A DNA stretch of 64,000 nt from Takifugu bimaculatus (taxonomy: Eukaryota; Chordata; Actinopteri; Tetraodontiformes; Tetraodontidae): the NCBI GenBank assembly GCA_004026145.2, contig CP034994.1, positions 16,412,400 through 16,476,399 on the forward strand. Direction: 5' to 3'. This document shows, one piece after another, positions 25,224-37,904 of this stretch; the first letter of the stretch is position 1; each line of letters opens with the position of its first letter. The translations under genes and the position numbers were made by a program. Below the pieces are notes generated by a model. That model saw only the letters and a program-made list of their open reading frames with translations. It ran no database searches and had not been told where the DNA came from.

Positions 25224-28200
25224 GGAAATGACATCGACTCGCTCCAAATTCCTTCCCAGATATTCAGATGTATATGCTGACCACCATGCAGGAATCAGCC
25301 AGATGCACTCGGCAAATTTTAGATTCACATTTTATCAAAATAAATAGAACCTGAAGTCTGGAAGTTCAGGAGAAACTTTATTGTCCTGCAGCCTCTAAAA
25401 ATAAATCTACATTAGAAAAGATACGAACTTCCATGTTGACATTAATATGTCCTGTCCTATAAAATGCTTTTGACTGACAGAGGAATCCCAGTCTAGACCT
25501 GCAGTGTAGCGACACATGCTGAAAACGTTGCTTTTGGCGTCATTTTCGACCATTTCTCCTCCTACGTGTTTGTCTGTCACCATTGTTCGGGGCACTTTTC
25601 CCCTTTCTTTATTTTGCATGCATGTTTGCGACCGGCCTTGTTCGCCTTTGCTGGAAAAGCTGCAGAGCTGTGAAATGTTGCGGGAGCAGAGGAACGCCTC
25701 CGAGCGTCTACAGTCAGCACCGTTATGTGCCGCGACATGGTTTTGAAAGGAGGAGAATCTCACCGTGATGGTGCAGGAACAATGACCATCTGCGTGTCTC
25801 GGCTTTGAATCCATCTCTTATCTCCCCGGCTCACGAGATCGCCCAAGATCTGGCACCTCCTCGCCAGGGTGAGGTGTTGCTGCCGTCCTCTGAGCTATTG
25901 TGCGAAGAGAAAGCAACCGGCTGCCTGTATGGATTTTCATTTAGACTCTGCACTGTCACCCCGGCCCAAAAGCACACACCCTTGATTGATGCCGCATCAT
26001 TCGGCTGCAGCGTAAGCTAATTTCCCAAATCGCTCCCCACTCTGTCATCCAATGCCTTCTTCATGCAGTCTGAATGCTTTAAGTACATTCTTTTGTTGAG
26101 GAATCTGATCCTGGCTTTATGGTCATAACTAAAAACCCTCTTAAGTACCTCACACTGCACCTTACACGTGACATTATGGTTACATTTAATTTCAGCTCAT
26201 TAAAACTTTAAACGGTCAGGCCCAAACAAGCCGGGGAGCTATGATACGACTCCAATTACTAAACAGGATTAGCCCTGACATCATTTTATCACGCATTTTT
26301 GCCAGCCTCGCCCAAGTGATGCACTTCTGACTCTGTTCAGCGAAGCCTAAAGGGCATTTCTAAGTAGCCTTGAGGACGTTGAAGACGAACCAGCCAAATC
26401 AATGACTGAATTCCGGTTCAGTAGTTCAGCAGCTTTACCTCAGGGGGCCTATCATGAGGTGAAATCAATATGCATTCTACGTGCACGCACATGTTCGCCA
26501 CGCAGAGCCTCCACAAACGTGCAGCCTGTGCCTGCAGACTCGGGCCTCCGCGCCAAGCTTTAACCTGACGCGTGAAATCGGAGGATCTCCAGGGGAAGCA
26601 AACAGCCTCGGTTCTGTCGGCCGTATTCAATTTCCTCACTTTGTCTGTTATGCACGGACACAATAGACGGGCAGAGATTGCTTTTCCCGGCTGGTCGGCT
26701 CGGGCGCGGAAGCACGGGGTGATTATGAGATGTCACACTCTGCAGAGGGAACAAATCGAAGTTGCGCGGCTCAGCCGGCGTTCGTCCCTGGGACACAGAC
26801 GGACGCCACAGGTGCATTAGCAGCATCTACGTCACTGAAGTGGGGGCGATTAGCCATACATTATCCACCCCGTGTTGACAGTCAGAGTTATAGAAGCTCT
26901 GCTGATCCTCGTAATTAAGGATGGTTAATGGACAAACGACTGCTGATTGGTTTAGTTAATAGTCAATAATGTTATCAAATTATTGTTGCTTTCTGATTTG
27001 AGAGCAGGATTTGGTGTGTGTGTGTGTGTGGGGGGGGTTATTTCCACATTAATCACATATGCATAAGAAAATGTATTGAATATCCAGTAAACTAGCTTCT
27101 GTCCAGCATTGGTTTGGTCTGTTCTATACTGCACGGTTACACTTAAAAGCAAAATCATCTACAATGTGACCAAAGAGGTGGTTTTCTGTTTGGATAAGTG
27201 TTTCCCAGGTGATCATGGGACCGTACTTTGAAAGCACTCGGGTTACTTAATCCCTCTGGCAGGTGAGCAGCTGGCAGAGCGGCTTTTACGCTGCCTGTCA
27301 GTGCTGGACTACAAACACTTTTACGCTCACCTGCTGGTAAACCACACCTGCTCTGGGCTCCTCCCCTCATCTTCTGTGTGCGTTTGAGTCATGTGGGGGG
27401 AAAAAAAATCTAGCTACCCCTCCCCCACCTTACCTCGTAGACCATTGAGAGTGGGGGGGAGGAGCCGAGCGGACCCAGGGCAGTCAGTCCGAGCAGGTAC
27501 GAGCTACACCGGAGAGAAAGACGTTGTCGCAGCACCCGAGCATGTCCCCTCTCTAAGGACCCCACCAGCTTGACGGACCAGTTTTGGATTTTGTCCTGTT
27601 GCAAAAGCCTGGAGCGATCCTGGAATCACCTGGAAACGTCCCCCTCGGAGGAGGGGATGAGGTCTGACAGGTAGCGAGGACAGGCTGGTGAGTGAGGAGA
27701 AAGGAACAAATACACCTTTCATTCTTCTGGATCATTTGTTGAGTCTCTTCTCCACTCAATATTGTTGTTTTCATGTTTGAGGACCAGCGCGTGTGTGTGC
27801 TGTCGCGTCTGATAAGTGCACGCCCGGTCAGTCATCTGTTCAGGCTCTGAGCCGTTGGTAGACTTCAACCTGAACTGATCTCAGAGGGGGGGGGTGAAGG
27901 TGTCAGTTGACATCAAGGTCTGTTCTGTGTTTACAAGTGTCAGATGCATGACAGAGTATATCAAATTCTTGAAAATAGCAAGTTTAAATATGCTTATCCT
28001 CGATTTTCTTGAATTTCAAGTCCCTACGCTATAATGCAGGTACCGCCACCCGCCACGGTTTGTCATGTTTGTAAAACGTCCTGGTTTCAGTCACATAGTA
28101 ACCGTTTATTACTGCAGGTACATCTCATACGTCTTTTAGTTCACTTCAGTCAGGTATTGGCCTGTCCTGAGGCGTCATCCGAGGACTCTTGACGCTAGTG

Positions 28201-28877
28201 TAGTCTCCATACGTCACCAGCCTGTCGGCTCTCACACCTTAAACTGCTGGCCTTGCTATATTTAAAGTCAAGTCATAAACATTAGCACGACAGCTAACCT
28301 GCTGATGTACAGAAACACACTGTAGAAGGTAAAAAATATCAGTGCAGTCTACTACAGTGGGTGTTGCTAAGGTACTGGATATTGTTCTTTTTTGCGTGTC
28401 TAACTTGTTCACTGCGTTATTATAGTGGTGGCGTGCGGATGCGCGTGTTGGGTTTTTCCTCTGTTGTTTTGCCTTCAAACACCCGTATTTTTCCTGCACA
28501 CTTTGGCCGTTCACCTGCTCTCCGACCTTGGCCTAGATTTCAGTAGCTTCGAAACAGGAGCCAAAGTTCAGGTCATGAGGGAGATAAACCCAGTGGTTTC
28601 TGCAGGAATTCAATCTCCCAGAGGCCCGGCAGCACCGTACGTGAGTTGGATGTTCCTACACACGTCTGTTTATCTTAACCACAAGGCGTGGCCGTCACAC
28701 GGTTAATGCTTTAGGAGCAAAACAATCCTCAAGGCTACAGATGCCCGCCCCTACTTAGCTACCGTCCTCATGGGTGGAGGTGCGTATTTACAGTTGTGCT
28801 CAGCTACTCGCGTCTGTCTCATATTTCTGTCATCACAACCGTGCAAATTAAGTACACACATGCATACTTGCGTACTC

Positions 28878-29070
28878 CATAGACAGCATCCATTCTCCAT
28901 CTCCCTACACCATCCGAACCATCCCAATTAACCCCCTAACCAGGACCTCAACCTTAAAACCAAGTCCTAACCTTTAACCCGTTCTTTGTGAACTGTCCTC
29001 ACTTCCTGAAAATCTCCTCACTCTGCTAGTGGATGAGCGTTATGGTGCTCAGTATGTAGATAGTACAGGA
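28878..29070. repeat. Dispersed repeat, copy 1
   Basis: It shares an ordered series of segments with the copy at 29560-29840: a CTAACC-rich start, CTCAACCTTAAAA, TGTCCTCACTT, a second CCTCACT, then GTGCTCAGTATGTA. The two are diverged direct repeats about 750 bp apart. The sequence resembles a widespread teleost repeat often flanked by CA microsatellites, but I cannot name the family with certainty. Confidence 0.6.
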
Positions 29071-29410
29071 AGACACTCGCACAGATGGCTGGAAGGATGA
29101 CAGAACTTTCTGCAGGTTGCCATAAAGGCAACTCATTTGCTGGCTTGTCAGGGTTGCAGCTTTATGAACTGAGGCTGCCAGCAGATGGCCCACTCAATTT
29201 TAAAAGTCGGAGAACAAATGCATCCCTTCGCTACATTTCTCAGGCCTGTGCACTTTGGGAGTATCTCAGGGAGTAACTGGGATGATGGAGCGCCTCCACA
29301 CCTTGACGCGTCTGCAGAGCCATCAGTGTCGCTCTGCCTGGCCTTTCTGAACATCTTCATTAGTTCTTGGCAACAAACGTGTCTGTTGCCTTGAGAGAAC
29401 ACATCATCAG

Positions 29411-29432
29411 GTGTGTGTGTGTGTGTGTGTGT
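29411..29432. repeat. (GT)n microsatellite
   Basis: About eleven GT units. Confidence 0.95.
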
Positions 29433-29559
29433 TTGAAGTCATCTACAATTTGATGAAATATCCATGGTGACACAGTGTCTGCCCTTCCATTTGGCTCACG
29501 CTATAAATAACTACACCGTTCAAACTTCAACACTAAAGGTCATTTCTCAACTGTGTCTA

Positions 29560-29840
29560 CAAACACACACACACACACACATGCACGCACACACGAACGC
29601 ACACACACACACACAGACTTTTAATTCTATATTAGTAAGGCCTAACCATTGCAATTAAACCCCTAACTCTAAGACTAACTTCAACCTTAAAATTGTGTCT
29701 TAACCATCAAGCAGGCCATGAAGATTATGAGGACCAGCCAAAATGTCCTCACTTACCAAGAAATGGCCTTACTTTGTGAGTAGAATAGGGATTTTGGCAC
29801 TCAATATGTAATAAGAACACACACACACACACACAGCACA
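29560..29840. repeat. Dispersed repeat, copy 2, flanked by CA microsatellites
   Basis: CA tracts at about 29564-29616 and 29818-29836 bracket a body that parallels copy 1: CCTAACC, TTCAACCTTAAAA, ATGTCCTCACTT, GCACTCAATATGTA. The flanking CA tracts and TAATAAGAACACA end are typical of a common fish interspersed repeat, and it is better preserved than copy 1. Confidence 0.65.
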
Positions 29841-32141
29841 GGTGTGTCTTTCAGCCCTACTCTTCTCAGTCAAGTCGTTCCTTCTCCTGAATAAAATGTA
29901 TCTGGAAAGTTTATATACGCTTTTCAAGCTCTGCTTCCTCGATCACAGCTACTTTATTGTTTTGTTGCCTCTGAAATGGCTGTGTTGTTTGACTTCCACT
30001 CGTGCACAGCAAAAATAGCTCTTTACCACATGCTAACATCAAGACAACTGGTAGAAAAACTAAATGTATAAAGCTTTGTATTGTTAGCTAGTGTGTCCAC
30101 CTCTCTTTAGGACAGCAGCTACTGTAAAGATAGCTGTAGCCTAATTTCAACACTGTCAGGTTTGACACAATCAGTCCAAAACAAATCAACATTCAGAGCA
30201 TCTCTCTACATCTATAGCTTTACTTTTAACCCTCCTGGATTGGTCTGTGTACACTCTCCCTGCATTATTCAACACATGGTTGCCCAGAAAATGCAGAAAC
30301 ATGGTCAATAGCACGACGTGTCACCTCCATTGAATGGTTGGACCATGCACTGGAGCCTGTACCTGTTCCCCCTTGTTTCTGAGTGGCTTCCTTCATGCCA
30401 ATGACATAACTGTCTTATCTACCATCTAACCATCTTCCCATCGTGACCAGAGCGGCAGCCTCTTCCAGTGTCATGGAGAATCTGCCACTAATCTCCAAGC
30501 GTTCCCCACCTATCTGTCCATCTGCAGCCTAAGAGCGGCGCTAATCTCACTGTTTGCGTCTTTAGCGTGCCAACTTTGGATCAGGGCAGTCCAGAGCTGA
30601 GAGGACAAGTCTGATTGAGCTCCTTTGTTATTTTGCGATGTCTGATTTAAATAGCGGTGTTACACTGTCAGAGACGCCCTGCGTGTTCTGGCTGGTGTGA
30701 CTGATATTATCTGCAGAGGGGCGACGGGGCTCAGAGAGTGAGGATGAGGACGGGGGCTGAATGCAGTCAAGATTACTTCTTATCTGTCTCTCATGTCGCA
30801 GATTTTTTTTAATTTATTCTCGTAGCTTGGGTTCGAGGTCTGATCTCTCCTCGCTCTCGCACAAGTTCAGTGACCAAGGACGCAACGCATGAAATAGGCT
30901 CGCCCGCATGCGGACGCCAGATTCTGTCACGCCGGAGTGTGTGGACTGCTTGATTGACGCCGGCAGGCTAAGACTTGTGCAAGGAGTGACAGAGCAATTT
31001 ATATGATTTTGATTCAAATCAGCATCAACGTCAAACTCAGGTGTCCCGATTCACAATCACGTGACTCTATCTGTAATAACATATCTGGAACAGCTAATCT
31101 GTCCATATTGGCATATTCACTCCACATAAAAAGGCCTGGAGCTCATAATTAAACCCATCAATCCTGGCTGCGAGGTGCCAGTGCTAACCGCTATTAAATA
31201 ATATTCTGGATTTATCACCAGAAGCGGCTACGTTGATAACCTCCATTGACACATTTGTGGTTTTATTTTAATGATCCTCCTATCTTCATTCACTGTTGGG
31301 TTAATCAATACAGAGCAATCTATCCTGGTGAACATTACCCAGGATGCCAATCGATCACCGTCACCGTCTCCATGGATGCAGAGCATCGCAGCTCCCCCTG
31401 TCATCTCCTCGGGTGATGCGGGGGGGCTGCTCTCTTCGCGTGAATTGACTAGCTAATCCAGAGCGAAGCAGATCCCTGACAGGGCAGACGTTGCAGGCTG
31501 CCTTCGTCACTCAAAGTTTAGGCCACGAAGATGAGCGAGTGGGCGCTTTAGCTTCGGCAGCAAAATCTTCTGACTCCGTCGTCTCGTTCTCTACCAGTGA
31601 AAATGACGTGTGGCAACGCTTCTGGCAGGGTTGCTGTGTTCAAAAATCTACCTGCAAACATCTGAATGGAACCTATTGTAGGCAGCTTCATCCATAATTC
31701 AATCTGAAGGGGTGAAATCTAAATCTAACATGGTTCCATGTGCACTTTTGTAGCTTAAGACGTTCATTTGAAGACAACTGGTGGTGTGGGAGCAGTGTGG
31801 AGGCATGACGTCTGGCACCATGATGAAGTGGAGTTTAGCCACATAAACAGCAGCTAGCTGCAGTTAGCTGCTAACTGGAGCATTAAAGACAGCTTAGACA
31901 GACCAATTTAGAAACTGCAGACACAACGCAACAATCTGCCAACGGCACAAATGGAAAATGATTTAATTTTATTGATTTTTCTATTGTACGTGTGCTGCCC
32001 ATCACATGCCCGTTTAGAAGCCTGTTCAGCCCCTGTTAACTTCTGCTCCAGGCACTCGACATCGCCGCACAGCTGCCTTTGGTAAACAACTGATGAGCAA
32101 AGGTCGCACTGATGACATGCACCTGTGATTGTGCTCCTTCA

Positions 32142-32390
32142 TGGGTGGATGGGTAGATGGATGGATGGATGGATGATGGATGATGGATGGTGGATGGGTG
32201 GGTGGGTGAGTGGGTGGATGGATGGATGGATGGATGGATGGATGGATGGATGGATGGATGGATGGATGGGTGGATGGATGGATGGGTGCATGGATGATGG
32301 ATGGATGGATGGATGGATGGATGGGTGGATGGATGGGTGGATGGATGGATGGGTGCATGGATGATGGATGGATGGATGGATGGATGGATG
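32142..32390. repeat. (GGAT)n minisatellite-like tract
   Basis: About 250 bp of GGAT units with regularly placed GGGT, GCAT and GATGAT variants. A segment of roughly 70 bp carrying the GGGTGCATGGATGATGG variant appears twice (about 32282 and 32350), so a higher-order duplication has occurred within the tract. Frames on both strands are artefacts. Confidence 0.95.
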
Positions 32391-33430
32391 TTCAGACAGG
32401 TGTGTACAGGTGACTGGAAGTGCGTCTGTGTTAAAAACAAAAGCCTGTTCTCACATTTCAACGCGCTCGTCACTCCTCTCTTCTCTACCTGTCAATTTTC
32501 CAACACGCGGGCCCTCCCGAGGAAATCGTTGGGAAAAAGCTGAACCACGCTGTTGCCGAGGGCCATCTCGCGCACGTAACGTCGGAAATCAGAAGACCGC
32601 TGCTGATTCCGGTGGATTTTATAAGATAAATGAGGCCTGAAAGTGCTGACTCGGGCGTTGTCTCCTCCGCTGCAGCAGGAAACGTCACCTTCAGTCGGCT
32701 TCCTCCTAACGTATCCATACACTTGTGGAAGATCACATCAGAAGAAATTGTATAAATTTTTAAAATCGGAAATATAAAATCCACAAACTCGGTGCCTGAT
32801 AACAAAAATACTTTCTCCAGCTCTTTTTTATCTTGTTTCCCCTGTTTCCAGGTCTCATGTGTCCTCCTGGTTGCCAGCTCAGACAAAACCAGCAGCGTTT
32901 ATCCACTCAGAGCGTCCGTTAGAAAAGTGCCTAATTAGGGTTTCCTGCAATTTTTCAAAACAACACTGAGAAGGGAAGATCGGGCGGCCTAATTCCAGAT
33001 ATTTCCGCTGATCTGCTTTGTAAAAGCTCCCTGTCCAGGTCTGTCCGCTACAGCTTTATGACGCTGTAAACAGTATTTGAATTGTGACTGCGAAGCTGTT
33101 TTTTCACGCCTACTTTGGAGCGGCTGTTATCAGCTCTATACCGCTCCGTGCTGTCCCTGCTCTCCCTGCCAGCTGCCTGAACAGAAACGCTGTGGGAACA
33201 ATGGGCCACTTAATTGATTTTTTTACCCTCCAGCAACAGGGAAAAAAAGCTGAACCCCCACTACGTGCTTCCCTCCCATCCGAGGGACTATTTCCCCCCT
33301 CTAGACACGCGTGATGTTCCCTATCAGCTCTCTTCCCATCCCCAGTTCATTTTCAGCTGCCTTGTGGTCACTGAACTGTCTGACAGGCTGTTGGTTCTTT
33401 GGTAACTTTGGTTTCCCAGTTTTATTGGGG

Positions 33431-33465
33431 TGTGTGTGTGTGTGTGTGTGTGGGGGGGGGGGGGG
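33431..33465. repeat. (GT)n microsatellite followed by a G run
   Basis: Ten GT units pass directly into 14 G residues, the same arrangement as at 324-358. Confidence 0.95.
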
Positions 33466-35868
33466 CACAACCAGTTTCCAGGCCAGGTCCGTCACAGAGG
33501 AGTGAGAGATGACCCGGAGAAACTTTAAACGTGATGGGTTATTTTCTTTCCTTTTTCAAATGGTTGTTTTTCGCTCTATTAAATCCAGGATGACGGACCT
33601 TCTGTCCTCGCTGAAGAGCAAATTTAATGAGCAGTTCCCGCCACTCGGCGGGTGTGTTAGAACGGTGACAGGAGTATTTACTAGGACAGCTTTAACCATT
33701 TGCTTAAATATTCATACAAATACAGAAGGATGCTAATGAGATTCATGATTTGCTGCCACCAGCTGCATGTCGGCTGATGCATGGCTGCTATTATGCAAAT
33801 GCCCACATTCGAGCAGCCTGTTTGCACCCGTGGCCTGAGAAGGAGACTTTATTTACCGTTCGCCATGAATCATAATAAGCGCAGGCAGAGTAATTATGAT
33901 CTCGATGACCAGCTTTCAGAATCCGAATGAATCAGAAGCAGAGGGAGGACGAGGGTTGGATGAGGGTAGATATTATGTTGACAGTTAAGGATGTTTTCAT
34001 GACCCCCGTCCTGCTCACAGATGTGGCAGAAGCCACAGAGCCGTCTTAAACCAGTAAAATTAACGAAAAATCGATGCGTAAGTCTGTGTTAATAACTAAT
34101 TGGACCAGTGTCACAGCTAATGTTGCAGCTATAGTTTTAGCCTCGGCCTTTTCAGAGGTCTCCCACATATTTGAGGCACATTTTTACCCCCCTATTTATA
34201 CCACAGTTATTCAAACCTGTGCCTCAGGAGGGGGATAAGTATTTGTTTTTGGAGTGAATAGAACATCTGATACCAGTTGTGATGGAAACACACTGGCCTC
34301 ACCGTTCTAACGCCCAAGCGCGTGCTGCCTGAACCGATGTGAAAAATAATCACTTCTATCGGTCACCCTCGAAGTTTTGATTTAATGTTGACGTTGCGTG
34401 ACTGCTGTTATCCGAGCTGGAGGGGCTGGATGTGGGCGGTGGATGTAACGTGCGCTGCGACGAGACGACAACTCAAACATTTCTTATGAGACTTTCCCCT
34501 CAGGGCGGCCTTGTTTGCTCAGCATTGACAGAGTGCAGCTGCTGAGGTGCGCTGACAGACGCCTCAGAGGGGACATTCTGCGGGAATGAGCTGCTCATCC
34601 CAGAGGGAAGAGCGGGAGAGATTAGGCTTATCTGGACGCTCCTACTCTGCCTGATATTTGTAATGCAGAGCTACAGTGTGGCGGCCGCGCAGACATGGAA
34701 GAATAGGTGGCTGTGAATAATGGTGCCTCCCCTTCTGCCACCTCTGATTGTCTTATCTAAAGCAGCTCCAGCCCTCTCCTGGTCTGCACCAGGCAGGACC
34801 AACCAATAATTTATCTCTTTTTACCTTCAGCCTCGAACCACTGGAACATACACGGAGCGCTAACCTTGCATTTTGTTATTGGATCAGAAATGTGAAATAT
34901 GTGTTGAAGTCGCAGGGTCCGTCAGTCTCCGGATGGACCGTCAGGATATTCGAATTATTTGGATGAAGTCAGTGAAGGCATCACAGCTGTCTTTGAGGCA
35001 TGCTTGAGCATTCTTATTAGCCGTGGCTAAATCTGCTATTTAATACATTCTGCTGCAGTTATCTCTAAACTCCCACAGGCTGAGACTGTGTGACTGTTTT
35101 TTGGGCATCTCTTTTGTGTTCCTTTAATTTTATCTACATAGTAGCTTTTAATGGAGGGAATGTAATGCATGTATTCATAAAGCTAAATCGAAGGACATAA
35201 GGGAAACCAGTAAACAGGCTCCTTTCCCACTTTGATAAGCAGCAGGAAGTGCAGCGACAAGTTTCCTCCTCTTTGCTGTAGTGACGAAATCCATTTTCAT
35301 TCATGGCCTGGGGAGATAAATCCGTCTCTTTTAGCTTGTAAACAATGGAGGCATGATCTGCAGACTGTACCAAAGTGGCTCCGAAGGTTCCACAGAGGCA
35401 GGTTCGCTCTCACAAGTAGGGAGCCATTATTTCAAATGTGTGTTTCTTGCCACGCTCCTGAGTGCCTCGGTCAGGTCGGCGCTGCTCCAGCTGCTCCTTA
35501 AAAGGCGGCTGTATTATCAGGTCCATTAAGAGCAACATCGGGGTAATGACTCTCCATTTGCCAGAATTTTTTTTTCTCTTGGCCTTTCTCCTAATAACAT
35601 CTTTTACATTTCATTTTCATCATTTAGCGGGCGGCTCATCTTCTCGGCCACTCGCGCGTCGCCCTGAGCCAAAATTAGGTGGCCAAAAAGCCTCGTGGGA
35701 AACAGATATTCAGTTCAATATCTGAGGAGGAAGGTTGGGAACTACAGCCAGTCATGACCTGCGAGCAAATAATAAAAATGCTTTTGCAGTTCTGCCTTGT
35801 GGCCTGACGATCAGCTCCATGTCTGTGGTGAAGCGCGTTTGCTAAGCGTCCCGTTTTCTCGTTTGCAG

Positions 35869-36060
35869 TCCTGCTGCGTGAGGAGGTGGCCCAGCTCCAG
35901 GAGGAGGTGAGCCTGCTGCGGCAGATGAAGGACATGTTGAGTAAAGACCTGGAGGAGACCCAGGGAGGCTGCTCGGCCGACGTGCTCTCTGCCACCGAGC
36001 TGCGCGTGCAGCTGGCCCAGAAGGAGCAGGAGCTGGACCGAGCCAAAGAGGCCCTGCAAG
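35869..36060 (+). CDS. kazn: kazn exon, start of the coiled coil
   Basis: The acceptor is CGTTTGCAG|TC and the donor is CTGCAAG|GTAACC. It is 192 bp, phase 1 in and phase 1 out. It encodes LLREEVAQLQEEVSLLRQMK, then DMLSKDLEETQGG, and ends LAQKEQELDRAKEALQ. This is nearly the same as the first coiled-coil segment of mammalian kazrin, with clear heptads. Internal Met codons at QMKDML could start a shorter form like the mammalian short isoforms. Confidence 0.96.
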
Positions 36061-37904
36061 GTAACCGCCCAGCAAAGAATTAAAGGGGAGGTTTATGGAA
36101 ATGTCCAGACTGTTGATCCCTTTTCCTATCTGGAACAGCCTCAGTCTGTTTGGTCTCAGTCTGCAGCTAAGCATCCTAAACCTCGCCTCGTGCGTTTGTT
36201 GTGTTGGGGTGCATTTTTGCAATTCTTTTTTTGAATTTTACTGAGCATTTGGATTGTGCTTTAGGTGATATTCATCACAACACAACACTGGTAACAAGAG
36301 TTGTTGAGTCGAGCTGTTTTCTGAATGTTAAACGTATTTAAAATGTGTAAAATCACCTCAATCGGTGGATTAGTTCCACTTCAATCAAGTCCAATTACCA
36401 AATATAGTTTTGCTACAACGTATAACAGCCATAACTTCTCCTTATTCTTTTAGCCGGCACATGAACTTTTCGTCACTTTAATGTCACTTTAAAAGTTAGA
36501 ACAAAAATAGAATTTCCGTAAATATCTCTATTTGAAACAGAAAGAATAACAGTGAACTGAAGTTTGTTTGAGTTCACATTAAGTTTTCCTTTCACTCTTT
36601 TCCTGCATCTGGACATCATTTGTTTTCATTTGCTTTTGTGCAGACATGAAATCAATTCTTATTGAATTAGCCAGAGGAGCACTATATATTTACTTTGTCA
36701 AGGACAATTGTCCTTAATCAACACAGAAATCTGCAAATAATGAGGCAAGAAAACATGCTTTCATCAGATTAACTCGCGTGGAGATCCTGGACAGCACAGT
36801 CGTAGTTCTCATGGTCGGCTTTAAAAATAGTCACTTTACCAAATGAAAACATTCTAATATATGTGGTGTAAAACTATTTCTTTCAACCATATTGTGTTTA
36901 ATTGAGAATCTGTCACACTGTGGTGACTGAAGCCCATTAACGTCGTGCGTTATGCTCCATTAGACCTATTTTTTTTATATTCGGAGCTGTGTAGTAACCG
37001 TAAACGTCCGTATCCCCTCAGCCTGACAGGAGTAATGCAGATATATGCCTACAGGATCAAGGAAAAGAAGCTGCCCGTGATGCCTGCAGCTTTAGCCCGG
37101 CAACAGCAGGGATATCGACCAGGAGTCTTGGTCAACAATGCTGACGACAACAGTGGCGGATGGTTAGATATCGTTAATTCAGGTGAAACTATGTCACCTG
37201 ACAGAAAAGCCACAGTTGATTCCAATTCCCAGTCAACAATCGGAAATAAGACCTTTGTCCGGGCTGATAGTAGCTTTAAACTGCATTAATCAGGTTAGGG
37301 TCCAATCTGATTAGCTGATCATTTACAACTCTACAGTTGTGCCTCAGGTTCAACATTGATGCCCTCTCGTCTTGGTCCACAGTAAAGCAATAAGACAGAA
37401 AATGGGTCTCACTTTCCCACGAGTGTCCACCAACAGTCACGTTCAGAAGGTCCAACTAAAAATGTTCAGAGGTGAAGACATTAGTGGTAAATTGGCCAAT
37501 AATGTCAATAAGATTCACATTCAGATCCCTCATTGCCTCATATCCACGCTCCATAAGCTAAGCTCCGCCCCTCAGAAATGACATCAGTCCACCGTCTTGG
37601 ACTCTTGAACATACAAACATTTGTTGTTACATGTTATAACTGTTGTTACGACGGTTATAACAGCTGGGACCAAAACAGGCACAAACACGTTTCACTCGAC
37701 AAATTGACTGTGTCTTCTCCTAAAATTGACCTTTAACCTTTGCTAATATAGTCAGATTTGTGTCTGTTTAACACTATATTTCCTTTCTGTTTGATGCACG
37801 CGGGAATATGAAATAGACATTTGGAGGCTGGTTCAGACTCCTTTCAAGCACTGAGTGGAATGTAATAAACTGGTAACGCAGAAAGAGCAGATGAACTCTT
37901 CTCT

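Larger units (their letters stand above)
21620..35868 (+). other. kazn: 14-kb intron of kazn
   Basis: No further coding exon is recognised. It contains a poly-G tract (25198-25223), a pair of related dispersed repeats (28.88-29.07 and 29.56-29.84 kb), a 250-bp GGAT tract (32142-32390) and a GT/G tract (33431-33465). Blocks at 31060-31220 and 33730-33930 are AT-rich and dense in TAAT, CATAAT and octamer-like (ATGCAAAT) sequences, so they could be enhancers. Confidence 0.7.

Noticed and set aside
32026..32640. Open frames rich in Trp-Met-Asp-Gly or His-Pro-Ser-Ile
   Set aside because: They are translations of the GGAT tract.
36945..37289. Frame containing YRIKEKKLPVMPAALARQQQ and GVLVNNADDNSGGWLDIVNS
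   Set aside because: It looks protein-like and ends near a donor-like TTCAG|GTGAAA, but the available acceptors give phase 0 or 2 starts and a phase 1 end, which fits no kazn junction. I recognise no family. Transcript data would be needed to revive it.
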